A DNA stretch of 54,249 bases from Nitrospirota bacterium. GTDB lineage: Bacteria; Nitrospirota; Nitrospiria; SBBL01; JAADHI01. The notes under the pieces were generated by a model. That model had not been told where the DNA came from, searched no databases, and saw only the letters and a program-made list of their open reading frames with translations. Where the stretch lies: assembly GCA_029261135.1 (NCBI GenBank), contig JAJDBX010000050.1:1-54249 (forward strand). Direction: 5' to 3'. Each line of letters starts with the position of its first letter. Position 1 is the first letter of the stretch. The translations under genes and the position numbers were made by a program. Of the stretch, positions 44,811-53,715 are shown piece after piece.

Positions 44811-44834
44811 TATGTAATCACTTACATAGTTTTT
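44811..44834 (+). terminator. AT-rich hairpin with U-tract before the PBP gene
   Basis: TATGTAA (44811-44817), TCAC, TTACATA (44822-44828) form a perfect 7-bp stem followed by GTTTTTG. The stem is AU-rich and so weak. It lies 44 nt before the PBP start in the region between divergent genes, so an operator role is as likely as termination. Confidence 0.3.
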
Positions 44835-44877
44835 GTCTGAAATATGGCCTGATTTCATCTTGTTTTATTGAAGCAAA

Positions 44878-47235
44878 ATGTTAGGTATGGTATACAGTTG
44901 TTCAATGAAATATATTAAAAAAATCCGACATCGGCGGCGCAGAGGCCGAGCTTCTACTGCCCTTCGGTTTTTTTCTGTGATGTTGGTTTTAATCCTCGGG
45001 GCATCCTCTTTGTATTTGTTCTATCTTGATGGCGTGGTGGTTAAAAAATTTGAAGGGCAACGATGGGCACTCCCCTCGAAAATTTACTCGGCGCCATTCA
45101 CCCTGAGTCCTGGCTTAGATATCCAACAAATTGGCTTGGTTTCTCGTTTGAGGCGACTGGCTTATCACCCTGTCGCACATCCCGTCCGAAATCCTGGAGA
45201 ATTTTATCAGAGCAAGATTGGGTTTGAAATCTACCCTCACGACTTCGAATATCCAGACTACGCTGAAACTGCGTCCCCAGTGCGGCTCTCTCTCTCGGAT
45301 GAAAACCGAATCAATCGGATTATTGATTTAAGCGATCTCAGCGATCGGGATCAGTTTTTGATCGAACCCGAAGTGATTGGCGGTTTTTATGAGGCAGAAT
45401 GGGAAGAGCGAAATCTCATCCAACTCTCCGATCTTCCTCAGAGTTTTGTTGAAGCGGTGATTGTGATGGAAGATCGGCGGTTTTTTGATCACTTCGGGGT
45501 GAATCTAAAAAGTATTGCCCGGGCGGCCTGGGTGAATTTACAGGCAGGAAAAGTGGTTCAGGGAGGCAGTACGCTCACCCAACAATTGGTGAAAAATTTT
45601 TTCTTGGGAAACGAACGGACCTTAAAACGAAAAGCGCGTGAGGCATTGATGGCCCTTCTCTTGGAACGGCGATATTCAAAAGAGGAGATACTTGAGGCTT
45701 ATTTTAATGAAATCTATTTTGGTCAAAATGGCATTATGGGGATTTATGGCGTGGGTCAGGGGGCCTGGTTTTATTTTGAGAAAAGCCCGAAAGACCTGAC
45801 ATTGGGCGAGGCGGCGCTTTTAGCGGGCATTATCCGCTCTCCAAATATTTTTTCACCCGTTCAAGATGTCTTTAAGGCGGTTCGACGACGGAACTTAGTC
45901 CTTGAGGTGATGTTTGCAGAAGGGAAGATCGCACTTGAGGCGTATATCTCAGCGCGTGAAGAGAAGGTGATTGCGAAGGTCCCGAAGCAGCGTTTAAATA
46001 CAGCGCCTTATTTTACAGACGAGATTCGACGACAAGTGGCGGGTTTATACCCGCCTCGCGTGTTAAACGCCGGTGGACTTCAAATTTTTACGACCTTAGA
46101 TGCCGAATTACAGCGCATTGCAGAAAAATCGCTTCGCAAAGGACTCGAAGGTTTAGAGTCGAAGGATTCTCGCTTAAGGCGCTCTCGGCCTGAGGATCAG
46201 TTGCAGGGGGCGCTTGTTGCGATTGATCCGAAGAATGGTGCCATCCTTGCGATGGTGGGCGGTCGTGATTATCGCATAAGCCAATTTAATCGCGTAACGG
46301 ATGCGCGTCGCCAGCCGGGCTCATTGTTTAAACCCATTGTGTATTTAGCGGCGTTTGAGGAGGCGGCAACGGGAGGAAGCCCCTATACGCCGATGAGTGA
46401 GATTGATGATGCACCCGTGACGCTATCGGTAGGTGGAAAAGCCTGGTCTCCAGAAAATTATGATCACAGCTATATGGGAAGCATTACCCTTCGAGCGGCT
46501 TTGGAGCGTTCACGAAATACAGCAGTGGTTAGACTTTCTCAAGAACTGGGTATCGATTTACTGGTGAAGACAGCGCGCGATATTGGGATTAGAAGTCCTT
46601 TGAAGCCCATCCCCTCGCTGGCTTTAGGGAGCGTTGAAGTGACGCCACTTGAAATGGCGATTGCATACGGCACTTTGGCGAATGGAGGGGTTTATTCTCC
46701 AGAGCGCTATTTAAGTGGTATTATTGATCCCAGTGGTTTACCGGTTGACCGGGAGGGGCATGAATCGGGAGAAGCTTTATCTCGCCGCGTTGTGACGGAA
46801 GAAGCCGCTTTTATGGTCACGCATTTAATGCAAGGGGTCATCAATGCAGGAACGGGATCGGGGGTTCGGCGACTTGGATTTGATCGTCCGGCGGCCGGAA
46901 AAACGGGGACGACGAGCAACTTGCGTGATGCCTGGTTTATTGGGTATACCCCTGATCTGGTTACGGTGGTTTGGGTGGGTTTTGATAGAAATCAACGAGG
47001 TGCGCTGACAGGGGCATCTTCAGCTCTGCCGATTTGGACCCGTTTTATGAAGCTGGCTTCTTTTTCTGAACCCCATGATTTTAGTGTTCCTGGAGGGATT
47101 GTGCTCAAAAAAGTCAATCAAAAAGGGGTGCTTTGTGAAAAAGACGGCGTAGAAGAAGCGTTTATTGTCGGAACGGAACCGACGCAATCCTGTGATAAAG
47201 GCATATTGAAATGGTTCAAAAAGCTCTTTTTTTAA
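44878..47235 (+). CDS. mrcB: PBP1B-type bifunctional peptidoglycan synthase
   Basis: Class A penicillin-binding proteins polymerise lipid II and cross-link the glycan chains. The 785-residue protein has an Arg-rich cytoplasmic start, one transmembrane helix (about 28-50) and a UB2H-like region (about 65-170), which points to the PBP1B rather than the PBP1A group. The GT51 glycosyltransferase has Glu198 in MEDRRFFDHFG and GGSTLTQQLVKN at 229-240. The transpeptidase has Ser482-x-x-Lys485, Ser545-x-Asn547 and Lys675-Thr-Gly. All catalytic motifs are intact. The start could also be the ATG at 44905. It overlaps the next gene by 25 nt. Confidence 0.95.
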   Translation: MLGMVYSCSMKYIKKIRHRRRRGRASTALRFFSVMLVLILGASSLYLFYLDGVVVKKFEGQRWALPSKIYSAPFTLSPGLDIQQIGLVSRLRRLAYHPVAHPVRNPGEFYQSKIGFEIYPHDFEYPDYAETASPVRLSLSDENRINRIIDLSDLSDRDQFLIEPEVIGGFYEAEWEERNLIQLSDLPQSFVEAVIVMEDRRFFDHFGVNLKSIARAAWVNLQAGKVVQGGSTLTQQLVKNFFLGNERTLKRKAREALMALLLERRYSKEEILEAYFNEIYFGQNGIMGIYGVGQGAWFYFEKSPKDLTLGEAALLAGIIRSPNIFSPVQDVFKAVRRRNLVLEVMFAEGKIALEAYISAREEKVIAKVPKQRLNTAPYFTDEIRRQVAGLYPPRVLNAGGLQIFTTLDAELQRIAEKSLRKGLEGLESKDSRLRRSRPEDQLQGALVAIDPKNGAILAMVGGRDYRISQFNRVTDARRQPGSLFKPIVYLAAFEEAATGGSPYTPMSEIDDAPVTLSVGGKAWSPENYDHSYMGSITLRAALERSRNTAVVRLSQELGIDLLVKTARDIGIRSPLKPIPSLALGSVEVTPLEMAIAYGTLANGGVYSPERYLSGIIDPSGLPVDREGHESGEALSRRVVTEEAAFMVTHLMQGVINAGTGSGVRRLGFDRPAAGKTGTTSNLRDAWFIGYTPDLVTVVWVGFDRNQRGALTGASSALPIWTRFMKLASFSEPHDFSVPGGIVLKKVNQKGVLCEKDGVEEAFIVGTEPTQSCDKGILKWFKKLFF

Positions 47236-48422
47236 AACAAAAACAAAGAAATTTCTTCCAACTATTGCTTGGTATTTCCCTTGTCGTTTTTGTCATGACG
47301 GCTTGCGAGAAAGGAAGCGGAAAAAGTGACAGTGCAGAGAACAATCAAGAGGAAAATAAGGCAGGTGAAATTTTAATCGGTGTTGCAGGGCCGATGACAG
47401 GAGATCAGAGTAAGATTGGTGGTGATCTTGAGCGTGGTGTGCGAATTGCGGTAGAAGAATGGAATGCACGAGGGGGCATCCTCGGGAAAAAAGTACGACT
47501 CGAAGTGGGCGACGACCAGCATGATCCCAAGCAGGCTGTTTCTGTCGCAAATAAGATGGTCAATCTGGGGATCGTGGGGATGGTCGGGCATTATAATTCG
47601 AGTTCATCAATCCCGGCGTCTTCTGTTTACCATGATGCGGGTATTCCCATGATTACTCCAGCTTCGACGAACCCAAGATTAACCGAGCAGGGCTTCAAAA
47701 ATGTCTTTCGGGTGGTGGGTCGAGATGATCAGCAGGGGAGTGTGGCTGCACACTTTATCTTTGAACAACTCAAGGCCACGCGCGTCGCCATTCTTCATGA
47801 TAAGACGACCTATGGTCAAGGCCTGGCCGATGAGCTTCGGAAAAGCTTAGCAGAATATCAATCCCAAGGTATGGAAGTGATCTCATTTGATGGTCTGACT
47901 CAGGGGGATAAGGATTTTAGAGGAATTTTAACGAGCTTAAAAGAGAAAAACATTGATCTTTATTTTTTTGGAGGAAGTTTTCCTGAAGGGGGATTGTTGG
48001 CGAAGCAGGCAAAAGAAGTCGGTTTGAATGTCCCGATGATGAGTGGAGATGGTGTTATTGATCCGAAGTTTATTGAAATCGCCGGTGCGGCGGCAGAGGG
48101 GACTTATTTGACTTTTGCGGCGGACACCGAAAAATCGCCCCATGCGGCTCATTTCCTTAAAAAATACCGCTCGAAATATGGGAATGAACTGGCTCCTTAT
48201 GCGATCTATGCCTATGATGCCGCCAATATTCTCTTGAAATCCGTCTCGGATACAAGAGGAACCGAGAGTCAAAAAATGATCGAAATGATTCGAAGTATTA
48301 AATATGATGGCGCGCTTGGCCATGTTGAGTTTGATGAAAAAGGAGATGTGACTCAATCACCCTACATTGTTTGGATCACTAAAAATAGCCAGTTTGAGGC
48401 TTTTTGGACACCATCCCAATAG
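47211..48422 (+). CDS. LivK-type substrate-binding lipoprotein (ABC transporter family)
   Basis: The 403-residue protein has a lipobox-type site (MTAC, C32), a Ser/Asn/Glu-rich tether, then a periplasmic type I binding fold with the LivK signature IGVAGPMTGDQSKIGGDLERGVRIAVEEWNARGGILGKK. The SSSIPASSVYHDAGIPMITPASTNP segment forms part of the ligand site in this family. These proteins bind leucine, isoleucine, valine or related amino acids. The permease and ATPase genes (livHMGF) are missing here, so it is an orphan binding protein. The start lies inside the 3' end of the PBP gene. Confidence 0.93.
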   Translation: MVQKALFLKQKQRNFFQLLLGISLVVFVMTACEKGSGKSDSAENNQEENKAGEILIGVAGPMTGDQSKIGGDLERGVRIAVEEWNARGGILGKKVRLEVGDDQHDPKQAVSVANKMVNLGIVGMVGHYNSSSSIPASSVYHDAGIPMITPASTNPRLTEQGFKNVFRVVGRDDQQGSVAAHFIFEQLKATRVAILHDKTTYGQGLADELRKSLAEYQSQGMEVISFDGLTQGDKDFRGILTSLKEKNIDLYFFGGSFPEGGLLAKQAKEVGLNVPMMSGDGVIDPKFIEIAGAAAEGTYLTFAADTEKSPHAAHFLKKYRSKYGNELAPYAIYAYDAANILLKSVSDTRGTESQKMIEMIRSIKYDGALGHVEFDEKGDVTQSPYIVWITKNSQFEAFWTPSQ

Positions 48423-48438
48423 TCATCCCTTCTCGTTC

Positions 48439-48467
48439 TTGACAGGATTCACCCGCTTAGGTATTTT
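48439..48467 (+). promoter_or_regulatory. Promoter of the GAF-GGDEF gene
   Basis: A perfect -35 TTGACA (48439-48444) and -10 TATTTT (48462-48467) are 17 bp apart. Transcription would begin at about 48474-48475, only 2-3 nt before the ATG at 48477. Confidence 0.6.
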
Positions 48468-48476
48468 TACCTGATC

Positions 48477-49592
48477 ATGCGCCTTCGAATTTTAGAAAAA
48501 AAACAACTGACGCACCTCCTTACCCGTGAACGAGAACAGAAGGAGTTGAGTGAAGATTCTCCAGCATTGGATCATATTTTGAGGGAGATCCTCACGAAAG
48601 CAAACCAGTTTGTCCCCTCGGAGGCAGGGTCAATCCTCCTTGACGATCCTTTTCGTAAAAAAGAAAAGATGCAAGACCAAGAACTTGTTTATGTGGCGTC
48701 ATTCGGGCTGGGTTCTTCAAATCTACTCGGGATCCAGCTTAAAACTAATGACGGTATTGTGGGGGCAACCTATCTCTCTGGTCGGCCTTACTTGGGTAAA
48801 AAGGTTTCTGCCGTAAAAGGGTTTAAACCCAAACGGGATGAACTCAGCCGTTTTAAAACAAAGTCGATGATTTGTGCCCCCATTATTATTGAAAGTTCAA
48901 TCTGTGGTGTGATCGAGTTGGCAAACCGTAAGGGGAAAGGCCATTTTTTTGAGGAGGAACTGAAACTTTTGGAAATTTTTGCAGGCTACACATCTACATT
49001 GATTCAAAATGTGCTTTATGCGAGAACGCACATCGAAATGTCAAAAATTGATGGTTTGACAGGTCTTTACAATGATCGTTATTTTTATGCAAAGTTGGAA
49101 AAGGAGATTCGAAATGCAAAGCGCCACCGTGATCATGATCTTATTCTCCTTTTTTTAGACTTGGATCATTTTAAGGAGATCAATGACGATTATGGGCATT
49201 TGACGGGAAGCCGGGTATTGCAGGATGTCGGGTCACTTCTTCAAAAAATTATTCCGTCGGAGGGTACAACGATTTCTAGATACGGTGGCGATGAGTTTAC
49301 CGTCATCTTTACAAAAACAAATTTAAGTGGGGCGGAGCAAGTGGCTGCTTCGGTTCGTGATGCTATTGAAAAATTTACTTTTAGGTCGGTGCCATCTCAT
49401 CCGAAGCGAAGTCCTGATTTATTAACAGACCGCCTGACCTGTAGTATTGGTCTTGTTTCCCTTGAACAACATATCGGGTATAAGGGCTCAAGAGGAGAAG
49501 CGCGTCATTTGTTAATTTTAAAGGCAGATGTCGCGATGTATGAAGCAAAGGTCAGTGGGAAAAACAAGGTATGTGTGGCCAAACCGGAATGA
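48477..49592 (+). CDS. GAF-GGDEF diguanylate cyclase
   Basis: The 371-residue soluble protein has a GAF sensor domain (about 25-185, with GIVGATYLSGRPYLG and SMICAPIIIESSICGVIELAN) joined to a GGDEF domain starting near KIDGLTGLYNDRYF at 195. The active-site motif GGDEF at 270-274 (RYGGDEFTVIF) and the metal Asp in LFLDLDHFKEIND are intact, so it should make cyclic di-GMP. No RxxD inhibitory site is visible before GGDEF. The GAF ligand is unknown. There is no Shine-Dalgarno before the ATG. Confidence 0.93.
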   Translation: MRLRILEKKQLTHLLTREREQKELSEDSPALDHILREILTKANQFVPSEAGSILLDDPFRKKEKMQDQELVYVASFGLGSSNLLGIQLKTNDGIVGATYLSGRPYLGKKVSAVKGFKPKRDELSRFKTKSMICAPIIIESSICGVIELANRKGKGHFFEEELKLLEIFAGYTSTLIQNVLYARTHIEMSKIDGLTGLYNDRYFYAKLEKEIRNAKRHRDHDLILLFLDLDHFKEINDDYGHLTGSRVLQDVGSLLQKIIPSEGTTISRYGGDEFTVIFTKTNLSGAEQVAASVRDAIEKFTFRSVPSHPKRSPDLLTDRLTCSIGLVSLEQHIGYKGSRGEARHLLILKADVAMYEAKVSGKNKVCVAKPE

Positions 49593-49672
49593 ACAGGTGC
49601 CCACAGCCCCGAAATTCTCAGAGTGAACCGTGTTTTATTAAGATCCTCTATGCGAAATGAACAAAAGGAGGA

Positions 49673-49700
49673 TAGGGAAGCTTTTAAAAGCCCTTTCCTA
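49673..49700. terminator. Possible bidirectional terminator after the GGDEF gene
   Basis: A nearly symmetric sequence, TAGG...GCTTTTAAAAGC...CCTA, with a 12-bp perfect core palindrome at 49680-49691 lies between the converging GGDEF and histone-like genes. A second pairing (ATCCTC near 49652-49657 with GAGGAT 49669-49674) overlaps it. U-tracts are poor in both directions. Confidence 0.3.
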
Positions 49701-49708
49701 ATAAAGAA

Positions 49709-49891
49709 CTAAGAAAGGTCGCGTGCCTTCACTGTTTTCCGTTTTTCAGCCCGTGCTTTATCAATGGCTTCGTTGCAAATTCCTTCTACGGATTTGCTTA
49801 ATGCATCTAAGAATTCTTTTGAGGTATTAAATTGCGCTTTGGTTTGAACGTATTTTTTGATTTTAGAACTCACGATCAACATCTCAGACAT
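49709..49891 (-). CDS. Bacterial histone-fold protein (Bd0055/HBb-like)
   Basis: The start is the ATG ending at 49891, with GGAGGAG just upstream; the in-frame ATG four codons earlier lies within that site. The 60-residue protein is a single histone fold: alpha-1 LIVSSKIKKYVQTKA (5-19), a long central helix NTSKEFLDALSKSVEGICNEAIDKARAEK (22-50), then RKTVKARDL (51-59), the loop and short helix that in archaeal histones reads RKTVKAEDI. Bdellovibrio Bd0055 has the same size and plan and binds DNA. A role as chromosomal architectural protein or specialised regulator is inferred. It is monocistronic. Confidence 0.82.
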   Translation of the reverse strand: MSEMLIVSSKIKKYVQTKAQFNTSKEFLDALSKSVEGICNEAIDKARAEKRKTVKARDLS

Positions 49892-50002
49892 GCACTCCTC
49901 CATTCTATCCCATAAAGAGTCTTGTGATACTGGAAAACATCTTATGCCAGGTTGCCGATTAAAGGCAAGAAGAAATATCTGAAAGAAAACGGAGAAAAAT
50001 TA

Positions 50003-50467
50003 ATGGTCTGGACGCCCCCAGTTCTAAAAAGCAAACGTTTAGATCTCGCATCGCCTTCGGATAAACCGCCAGTAAAATTTCATAATCAGAAACTGGAAGG
50101 TCCCGAGCTAATCGGGCTGCCAAGTAATTGGACCATTTTTTTGAAGGACTCTAATGAGCCAATTGGTAGTATTGGTTTTATTCGTTGGGAGCGAGAGATT
50201 GGATTGGGGGAAATTGGCTTTATTTTAAAACATGCTGAAAGAAGGCGTGGATACATGGCTGAGGCTTGTGCTGTGGTTTTTGATTTTGGATTTAGCATGA
50301 TGGCGCTTGAGGCGATTGAGGGAAGGGTCATGCCAAAAAATAAAGCATCATCCGCCCTATTAGAAAAAGTAGGGATGAAAAAAGGAAAAAGGGTTCAAGC
50401 ACGCTTGTCCCAAAAAGGCGAACTGGTAGACCTTGACATCTATAGCATGAGGAGACCTGGACGCTGA
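50003..50467 (+). CDS. GNAT-family N-acetyltransferase (RimJ/RimL-like)
   Basis: The start is the ATG at 50003 with GGAG 8 nt upstream; an upstream TTG in the same frame has no site. The 154-residue protein has the GNAT core: strand pair IFLKDSNEPIGSIGFI, GLGEIGFIL, the acetyl-CoA loop ERRRGYMAEAC with helix, and the C-terminal VMPKNKASSALLEKVGMKK that RimJ/RimL-type enzymes use next to acetyl-CoA. The N-terminal substrate region is short. The substrate cannot be predicted. A terminator follows at once. Confidence 0.85.
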   Translation: MVWTPPVLKSKRLDLASPSDKPPVKFHNQKLEGPELIGLPSNWTIFLKDSNEPIGSIGFIRWEREIGLGEIGFILKHAERRRGYMAEACAVVFDFGFSMMALEAIEGRVMPKNKASSALLEKVGMKKGKRVQARLSQKGELVDLDIYSMRRPGR

Positions 50468-50499
50468 CCTTGGCGGTTTAAATTGAAGCCAAGGTTTTT
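50468..50499 (+). terminator. Rho-independent terminator of the GNAT gene
   Basis: CCTTGGC (50468-50474) pairs with GCCAAGG (50488-50494) over a 13-nt loop, followed by TTTTTA. It begins 1 nt after the acetyltransferase stop codon and ends at the thiD stop on the other strand. Confidence 0.8.
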
Positions 50500-51325
50500 A
50501 TTCTGTATCCAGAAAATAGAAATGGTTCGTCGGCCCATGACCTTGTCCGATATGAAGACTATGTCTTATGGCTTCAGTGACATATGATTTTGCTGCTTGA
50601 ACCGATTGTTGAAGTGACTTGCCTTTTGCAAGGTGTGTCGCGATTGCGGAGGCGTAGGTGCAACCCGTTCCATGTGTATTTTTTGTGTTTATAAATTCAC
50701 TATTGAAATGTGTTATTTTTTTCCCATCAAAGAGGACATCACAGCCGGGGGCTTCGGGTAAATGACCTCCTTTTATTAATACGGCCTGACAACCCAAGTT
50801 CAAAATTAGACGGGCTGCTTCTTCTGCTTCTGAAACAGAGTTTATTTTTTTGTGGATCAATTGTTCCGCCTCTGGAATATTGGGGGTGAGGACTGTGGCT
50901 AAAGGGATGAGCTTAGATTTTAATGTTTCTATTGCGTCAGGGCGGAGCAGGGGCGAGCCGTCTTTTGACATCATTACAGGATCGAGTACAAAATGGGTAA
51001 CAGGAAGTTCATTAAAAAATGCAGATAGATGGTTTACAATTTCTAAGGAGGAGAGCATGCCCGTTTTGATTGTAGAGATATTAAAATCCTGAAATAGGCT
51101 CTTGAGTTGTTCGTCGATGATCCAAAGGGGCAGATCGAAAGTTTTAAACATCTTGATACTGTTTTGAGCCGTCACTGCGGTTAAAACGGATAGTGCGAAG
51201 GCCCCATTTGCTTCTATTGTTTTAATGTCTCCTTGAATCCCTGCGCCACCACTGGGGTCGGATCCTGCAATGGTTAAGACAAGAGGTTTATTCTTTCGTT
51301 TTTTTTGAGGGGTTAATTGTTTCAT
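50498..51325 (-). CDS. thiD: Hydroxymethylpyrimidine (phosphate) kinase
   Basis: ThiD phosphorylates HMP and HMP-phosphate for thiamine synthesis. The 275-residue ribokinase-family protein has the start LVLTIAGSDPSGGAGIQGDIKT, the middle HFVLDPVMMSKDG, and the anion-hole/catalytic segment NTHGTGCTYASAIAT near residue 214 with the catalytic Cys in GTGC. It stands alone, with no other thi genes in the window. No TPP riboswitch is seen upstream. Confidence 0.96.
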   Translation of the reverse strand: MKQLTPQKKRKNKPLVLTIAGSDPSGGAGIQGDIKTIEANGAFALSVLTAVTAQNSIKMFKTFDLPLWIIDEQLKSLFQDFNISTIKTGMLSSLEIVNHLSAFFNELPVTHFVLDPVMMSKDGSPLLRPDAIETLKSKLIPLATVLTPNIPEAEQLIHKKINSVSEAEEAARLILNLGCQAVLIKGGHLPEAPGCDVLFDGKKITHFNSEFINTKNTHGTGCTYASAIATHLAKGKSLQQSVQAAKSYVTEAIRHSLHIGQGHGPTNHFYFLDTE

Positions 51326-51432
51326 GGGCAGTCTCTATTTACTGGGTCGGCTACAGGGAGTCAAGATAAATCAAAATGTGAAAAGGTTCTTCACGCTATC
51401 CGATCTGTATGGAGCTTATTATGACATGACTG

Positions 51433-51461
51433 TTGAAAAAAAATAAAATATCGTATATATC
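51433..51461 (+). promoter_or_regulatory. Possible promoter of gcvH
   Basis: TTGAAA (51433-51438) and TATATC (51456-51461) are separated by 17 bp in a very AT-rich stretch, with an alternative TATATA at 15 bp. The start would be about 25 nt before the gcvH ATG. Confidence 0.4.
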
Positions 51462-51493
51462 TCTATTTTTAATACTTCACTTGAGGGGTTTAA

Positions 51494-51880
51494 ATGATTC
51501 AGGAAGATCTCCGTTATCATAAAGAGCATGAGTGGGTGCGAGTAGAAGGGGAAAAAGCGACCATCGGTATTTCTGATTTTGCACAGGAAGCGCTTGGCGA
51601 TATTGTTTATCTTGAAATCCCCAAAATAGGGGAAATCGTCAAATATGGCGATGAAATTACAGAAATTGAATCGACGAAAACAACGTCGATGCTTTATGCG
51701 CCGGTTGGCGGAAAAATCCTTGCTGTCAACGAGGCTTTAGAAGATCACCCTGAATTGATCAACGAAGATGTTTATGGTGAAGGTTGGGTGCTTGTTATTG
51801 AAATGGCAGACACAAAAGATATCGACTCACTGATGTCTGCAAGTGAATATAAGGCATTTATTGAAAGTGAAAACCATTAA
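51494..51880 (+). CDS. gcvH: Glycine cleavage system H (lipoyl-carrier) protein
   Basis: GcvH carries the methylamine group of glycine on a lipoyl-lysine between the P, T and L proteins. It can also act as a lipoate carrier for other complexes. The 128-residue protein has the full fold (HEWVRVEGEKATIGISDFAQEALGDIVYLE) and the lipoylation site K62 in EIESTKTTSMLYAP. GAGGGG lies 7-8 nt before the ATG. gcvT, gcvP and lpd are not nearby. comEA follows 43 nt later. Confidence 0.97.
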   Translation: MIQEDLRYHKEHEWVRVEGEKATIGISDFAQEALGDIVYLEIPKIGEIVKYGDEITEIESTKTTSMLYAPVGGKILAVNEALEDHPELINEDVYGEGWVLVIEMADTKDIDSLMSASEYKAFIESENH

Positions 51881-51923
51881 CAGAATTAATTCTCTGAAGC
51901 ACTCTTCCATACAAGGAGACGCC

Positions 51924-52295
51924 GTGAAAAAATGTCTGTTAGTTGTTGGCCTATTTATTTCTATTTTTTATTTTCGTTTTTGGGCAGAAGCAAATTATCG
52001 TAGCTCGATAAATGTTCCAGTTTTTTCGGATGGACTTGCTTCTAATCGTCAGCCAATCTTTGTTTCTGAAAAAGAAGATCCGACGCAAAAGTTAATCAAT
52101 ATTAACACGGCCTCGTTAGAGGAATTAACCCTTTTACCAGGGATTGGCCCTAAGGTTGCCGCGGCTATTTTTAAATATCGTGAAGCGCATGGTTCTTTTA
52201 AAAAAGCGAGTAATTTGCTTAAAGTAAAGGGAATCGGGGCAAAAAAGCTGGAAAAAATAAGCCCTTTCCTCCAATTTGAAGTGCCTAAGAATTAA
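51924..52295 (+). CDS. comEA: ComEA-like membrane-anchored helix-hairpin-helix protein
   Basis: ComEA binds incoming double-stranded DNA in the periplasm during natural transformation. The start is the GTG at 51924 with AAGGAG upstream; the longer frame overlaps gcvH and lacks a site. The 123-residue protein has one N-terminal transmembrane or signal segment (about 3-22), a linker, then two HhH motifs in the ComEA pattern LININTASLEELTLLPGIGPKVAAAI and FKKASNLLKVKGIGAKKLEKI. With the type IV pilus genes in this window it hints at DNA uptake. No comEC is present here. Confidence 0.88.
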   Translation: MKKCLLVVGLFISIFYFRFWAEANYRSSINVPVFSDGLASNRQPIFVSEKEDPTQKLININTASLEELTLLPGIGPKVAAAIFKYREAHGSFKKASNLLKVKGIGAKKLEKISPFLQFEVPKN

Positions 52296-52399
52296 TCATT
52301 CTCCCTTCACAGAAACAGTGTTCTTTTTTACGTTCAGTTTAAACATTTAATCAAGCCATCTTATAGATAGATAGTGTTTATTTAAAAAAATATGATTCC

Positions 52400-53623
52400 A
52401 TGATTGACAAAGACCTAGACGAAAAATCCATAAAGCAGCTTGAAAGTGCTTTTGAGTTGATTTCTCGCGGCACAGACGAGATTATCAGCAAGCCCTTTTT
52501 AATGGCAAAGCTCAAGAAATCACTTCTTGAAAAGAAGCCGCTTCTCGTAAAAGTTGGGATTGATCCGACTGCACCCAGACTTCATTTAGGCCATTTGGTG
52601 CTTCTTCAGAAAATGAGGCAATTCCAAGATTTAGGGCATGAAATTTTGTTTTTAATCGGTGATTTTACTGGAATGATTGGTGATCCAACGGGTCGCTCTG
52701 ATACACGAGTGCCTTTGACACGGGAAGATGTCCTGAAAAATTCAGTGTCTTACAAGGAACAAATCTTTAAAGTGATCGATCCGAGTCGGACAAGCATTCG
52801 CTTTAATAGTGAGTGGATGGATTTAATGACTCCAGAAAAAATGGTTCATTTAGCATCCAAGTACACGGTTGCAAGGTTGCTCGAACGGGATGATTTTCAA
52901 AAACGCTATCAGTCTAATCATTCCATTGGGGTGCATGAGTTTCTTTATCCACTTATTCAAGGTTATGATTCTGTTGCCTTAGAGGCCGATATTGAACTGG
53001 GGGGAAGGGATCAAAAGTTCAACCTGCTTGTCGGGCGGACTTTGCAAAAGTCTTATGGCCAAGCACAGCAGGTCGTGATTACCCTCCCTTTATTAGAAGG
53101 AACCGATGGTCAGCGAAAAATGAGTAAGAGTTTTAAGAATGACATTGCTTTTGATGATTCGCCATTTCATATGTTTGGAAAAATCATGTCTATTCGAGAT
53201 GAACTGATGTATCGATATTATGAGCTTTTGACCAATCAAAACTTAAGCGGTATTAAGCAGTTGCATCCGATGGAAGCCAAGTTACGGTTGGCTTATTTAC
53301 TTGTTGAGCAGTTTAATGGATCTCAGAAAGCGAAAGAAGCACAAGATCAATTTAATGCCACAGTTGGTCGTCAGACTGAATCTGAGATTCCCTGTGAAAT
53401 TGTGGAAGATGAGGGACATCAAAAGATTATTGATCTTATGTGTGAAAAAGGATGGGCGAAAAGTAAAAGATCCGCACGTCAGTTGGTAATACAAGGGGCC
53501 GTGGAATTGAATCAGGAGAAAATAACGGATCCAAACTATGAGATTGTCTTCAAAAATCAAGATGATAGACACGATATTAAGGTTGGAAAAAAAATAAGGT
53601 ATTATTTAATTAAAAAGGTTTGA
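52400..53623 (+). CDS. tyrS: Tyrosyl-tRNA synthetase
   Basis: TyrS charges tRNA-Tyr. The 407-residue class I synthetase has HLGH at 62-65, the [14 protein letters not shown] segment, and KMSKS at 241-245. A C-terminal S4 RNA-binding domain (about 340-405) follows. The length and S4 domain place it in the TyrZ-like/longer bacterial group. Its TGA stop overlaps the -35 box of the downstream rRNA promoter. No T-box is visible upstream. Confidence 0.97.
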   Translation: MIDKDLDEKSIKQLESAFELISRGTDEIISKPFLMAKLKKSLLEKKPLLVKVGIDPTAPRLHLGHLVLLQKMRQFQDLGHEILFLIGDFTGMIGDPTGRSDTRVPLTREDVLKNSVSYKEQIFKVIDPSRTSIRFNSEWMDLMTPEKMVHLASKYTVARLLERDDFQKRYQSNHSIGVHEFLYPLIQGYDSVALEADIELGGRDQKFNLLVGRTLQKSYGQAQQVVITLPLLEGTDGQRKMSKSFKNDIAFDDSPFHMFGKIMSIRDELMYRYYELLTNQNLSGIKQLHPMEAKLRLAYLLVEQFNGSQKAKEAQDQFNATVGRQTESEIPCEIVEDEGHQKIIDLMCEKGWAKSKRSARQLVIQGAVELNQEKITDPNYEIVFKNQDDRHDIKVGKKIRYYLIKKV

Positions 53624-53649
53624 CATTCAATTAAAGGGGGTGTTATAAC
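53620..53649 (+). promoter_or_regulatory. rRNA operon promoter
   Basis: A perfect -35 TTGACA (53620-53625), whose TGA is the tyrS stop codon, and -10 TATAAC (53644-53649) are 18 bp apart. The -10 lies in the loop of an inverted repeat (AAGGGG/CCCCTT). The start would be near 53656, about 185 nt before mature 16S. Confidence 0.65.
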
Positions 53650-53715
53650 TCCCCTTCACATAACGGTGCTTGTTTGCATATGTGTAAAAGAGCCAAAAAG
53701 TATTGGCTTCAACTG

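Noticed and set aside
51326-51493. TPP or glycine riboswitch between thiD and gcvH
   Set aside because: The 168-nt gap shows none of the conserved cores of either class, only AT-rich promoter-like sequence.
52296-52399. T-box leader before tyrS
   Set aside because: The 104-nt gap is too short and has no specifier stem, T-box core or terminator.
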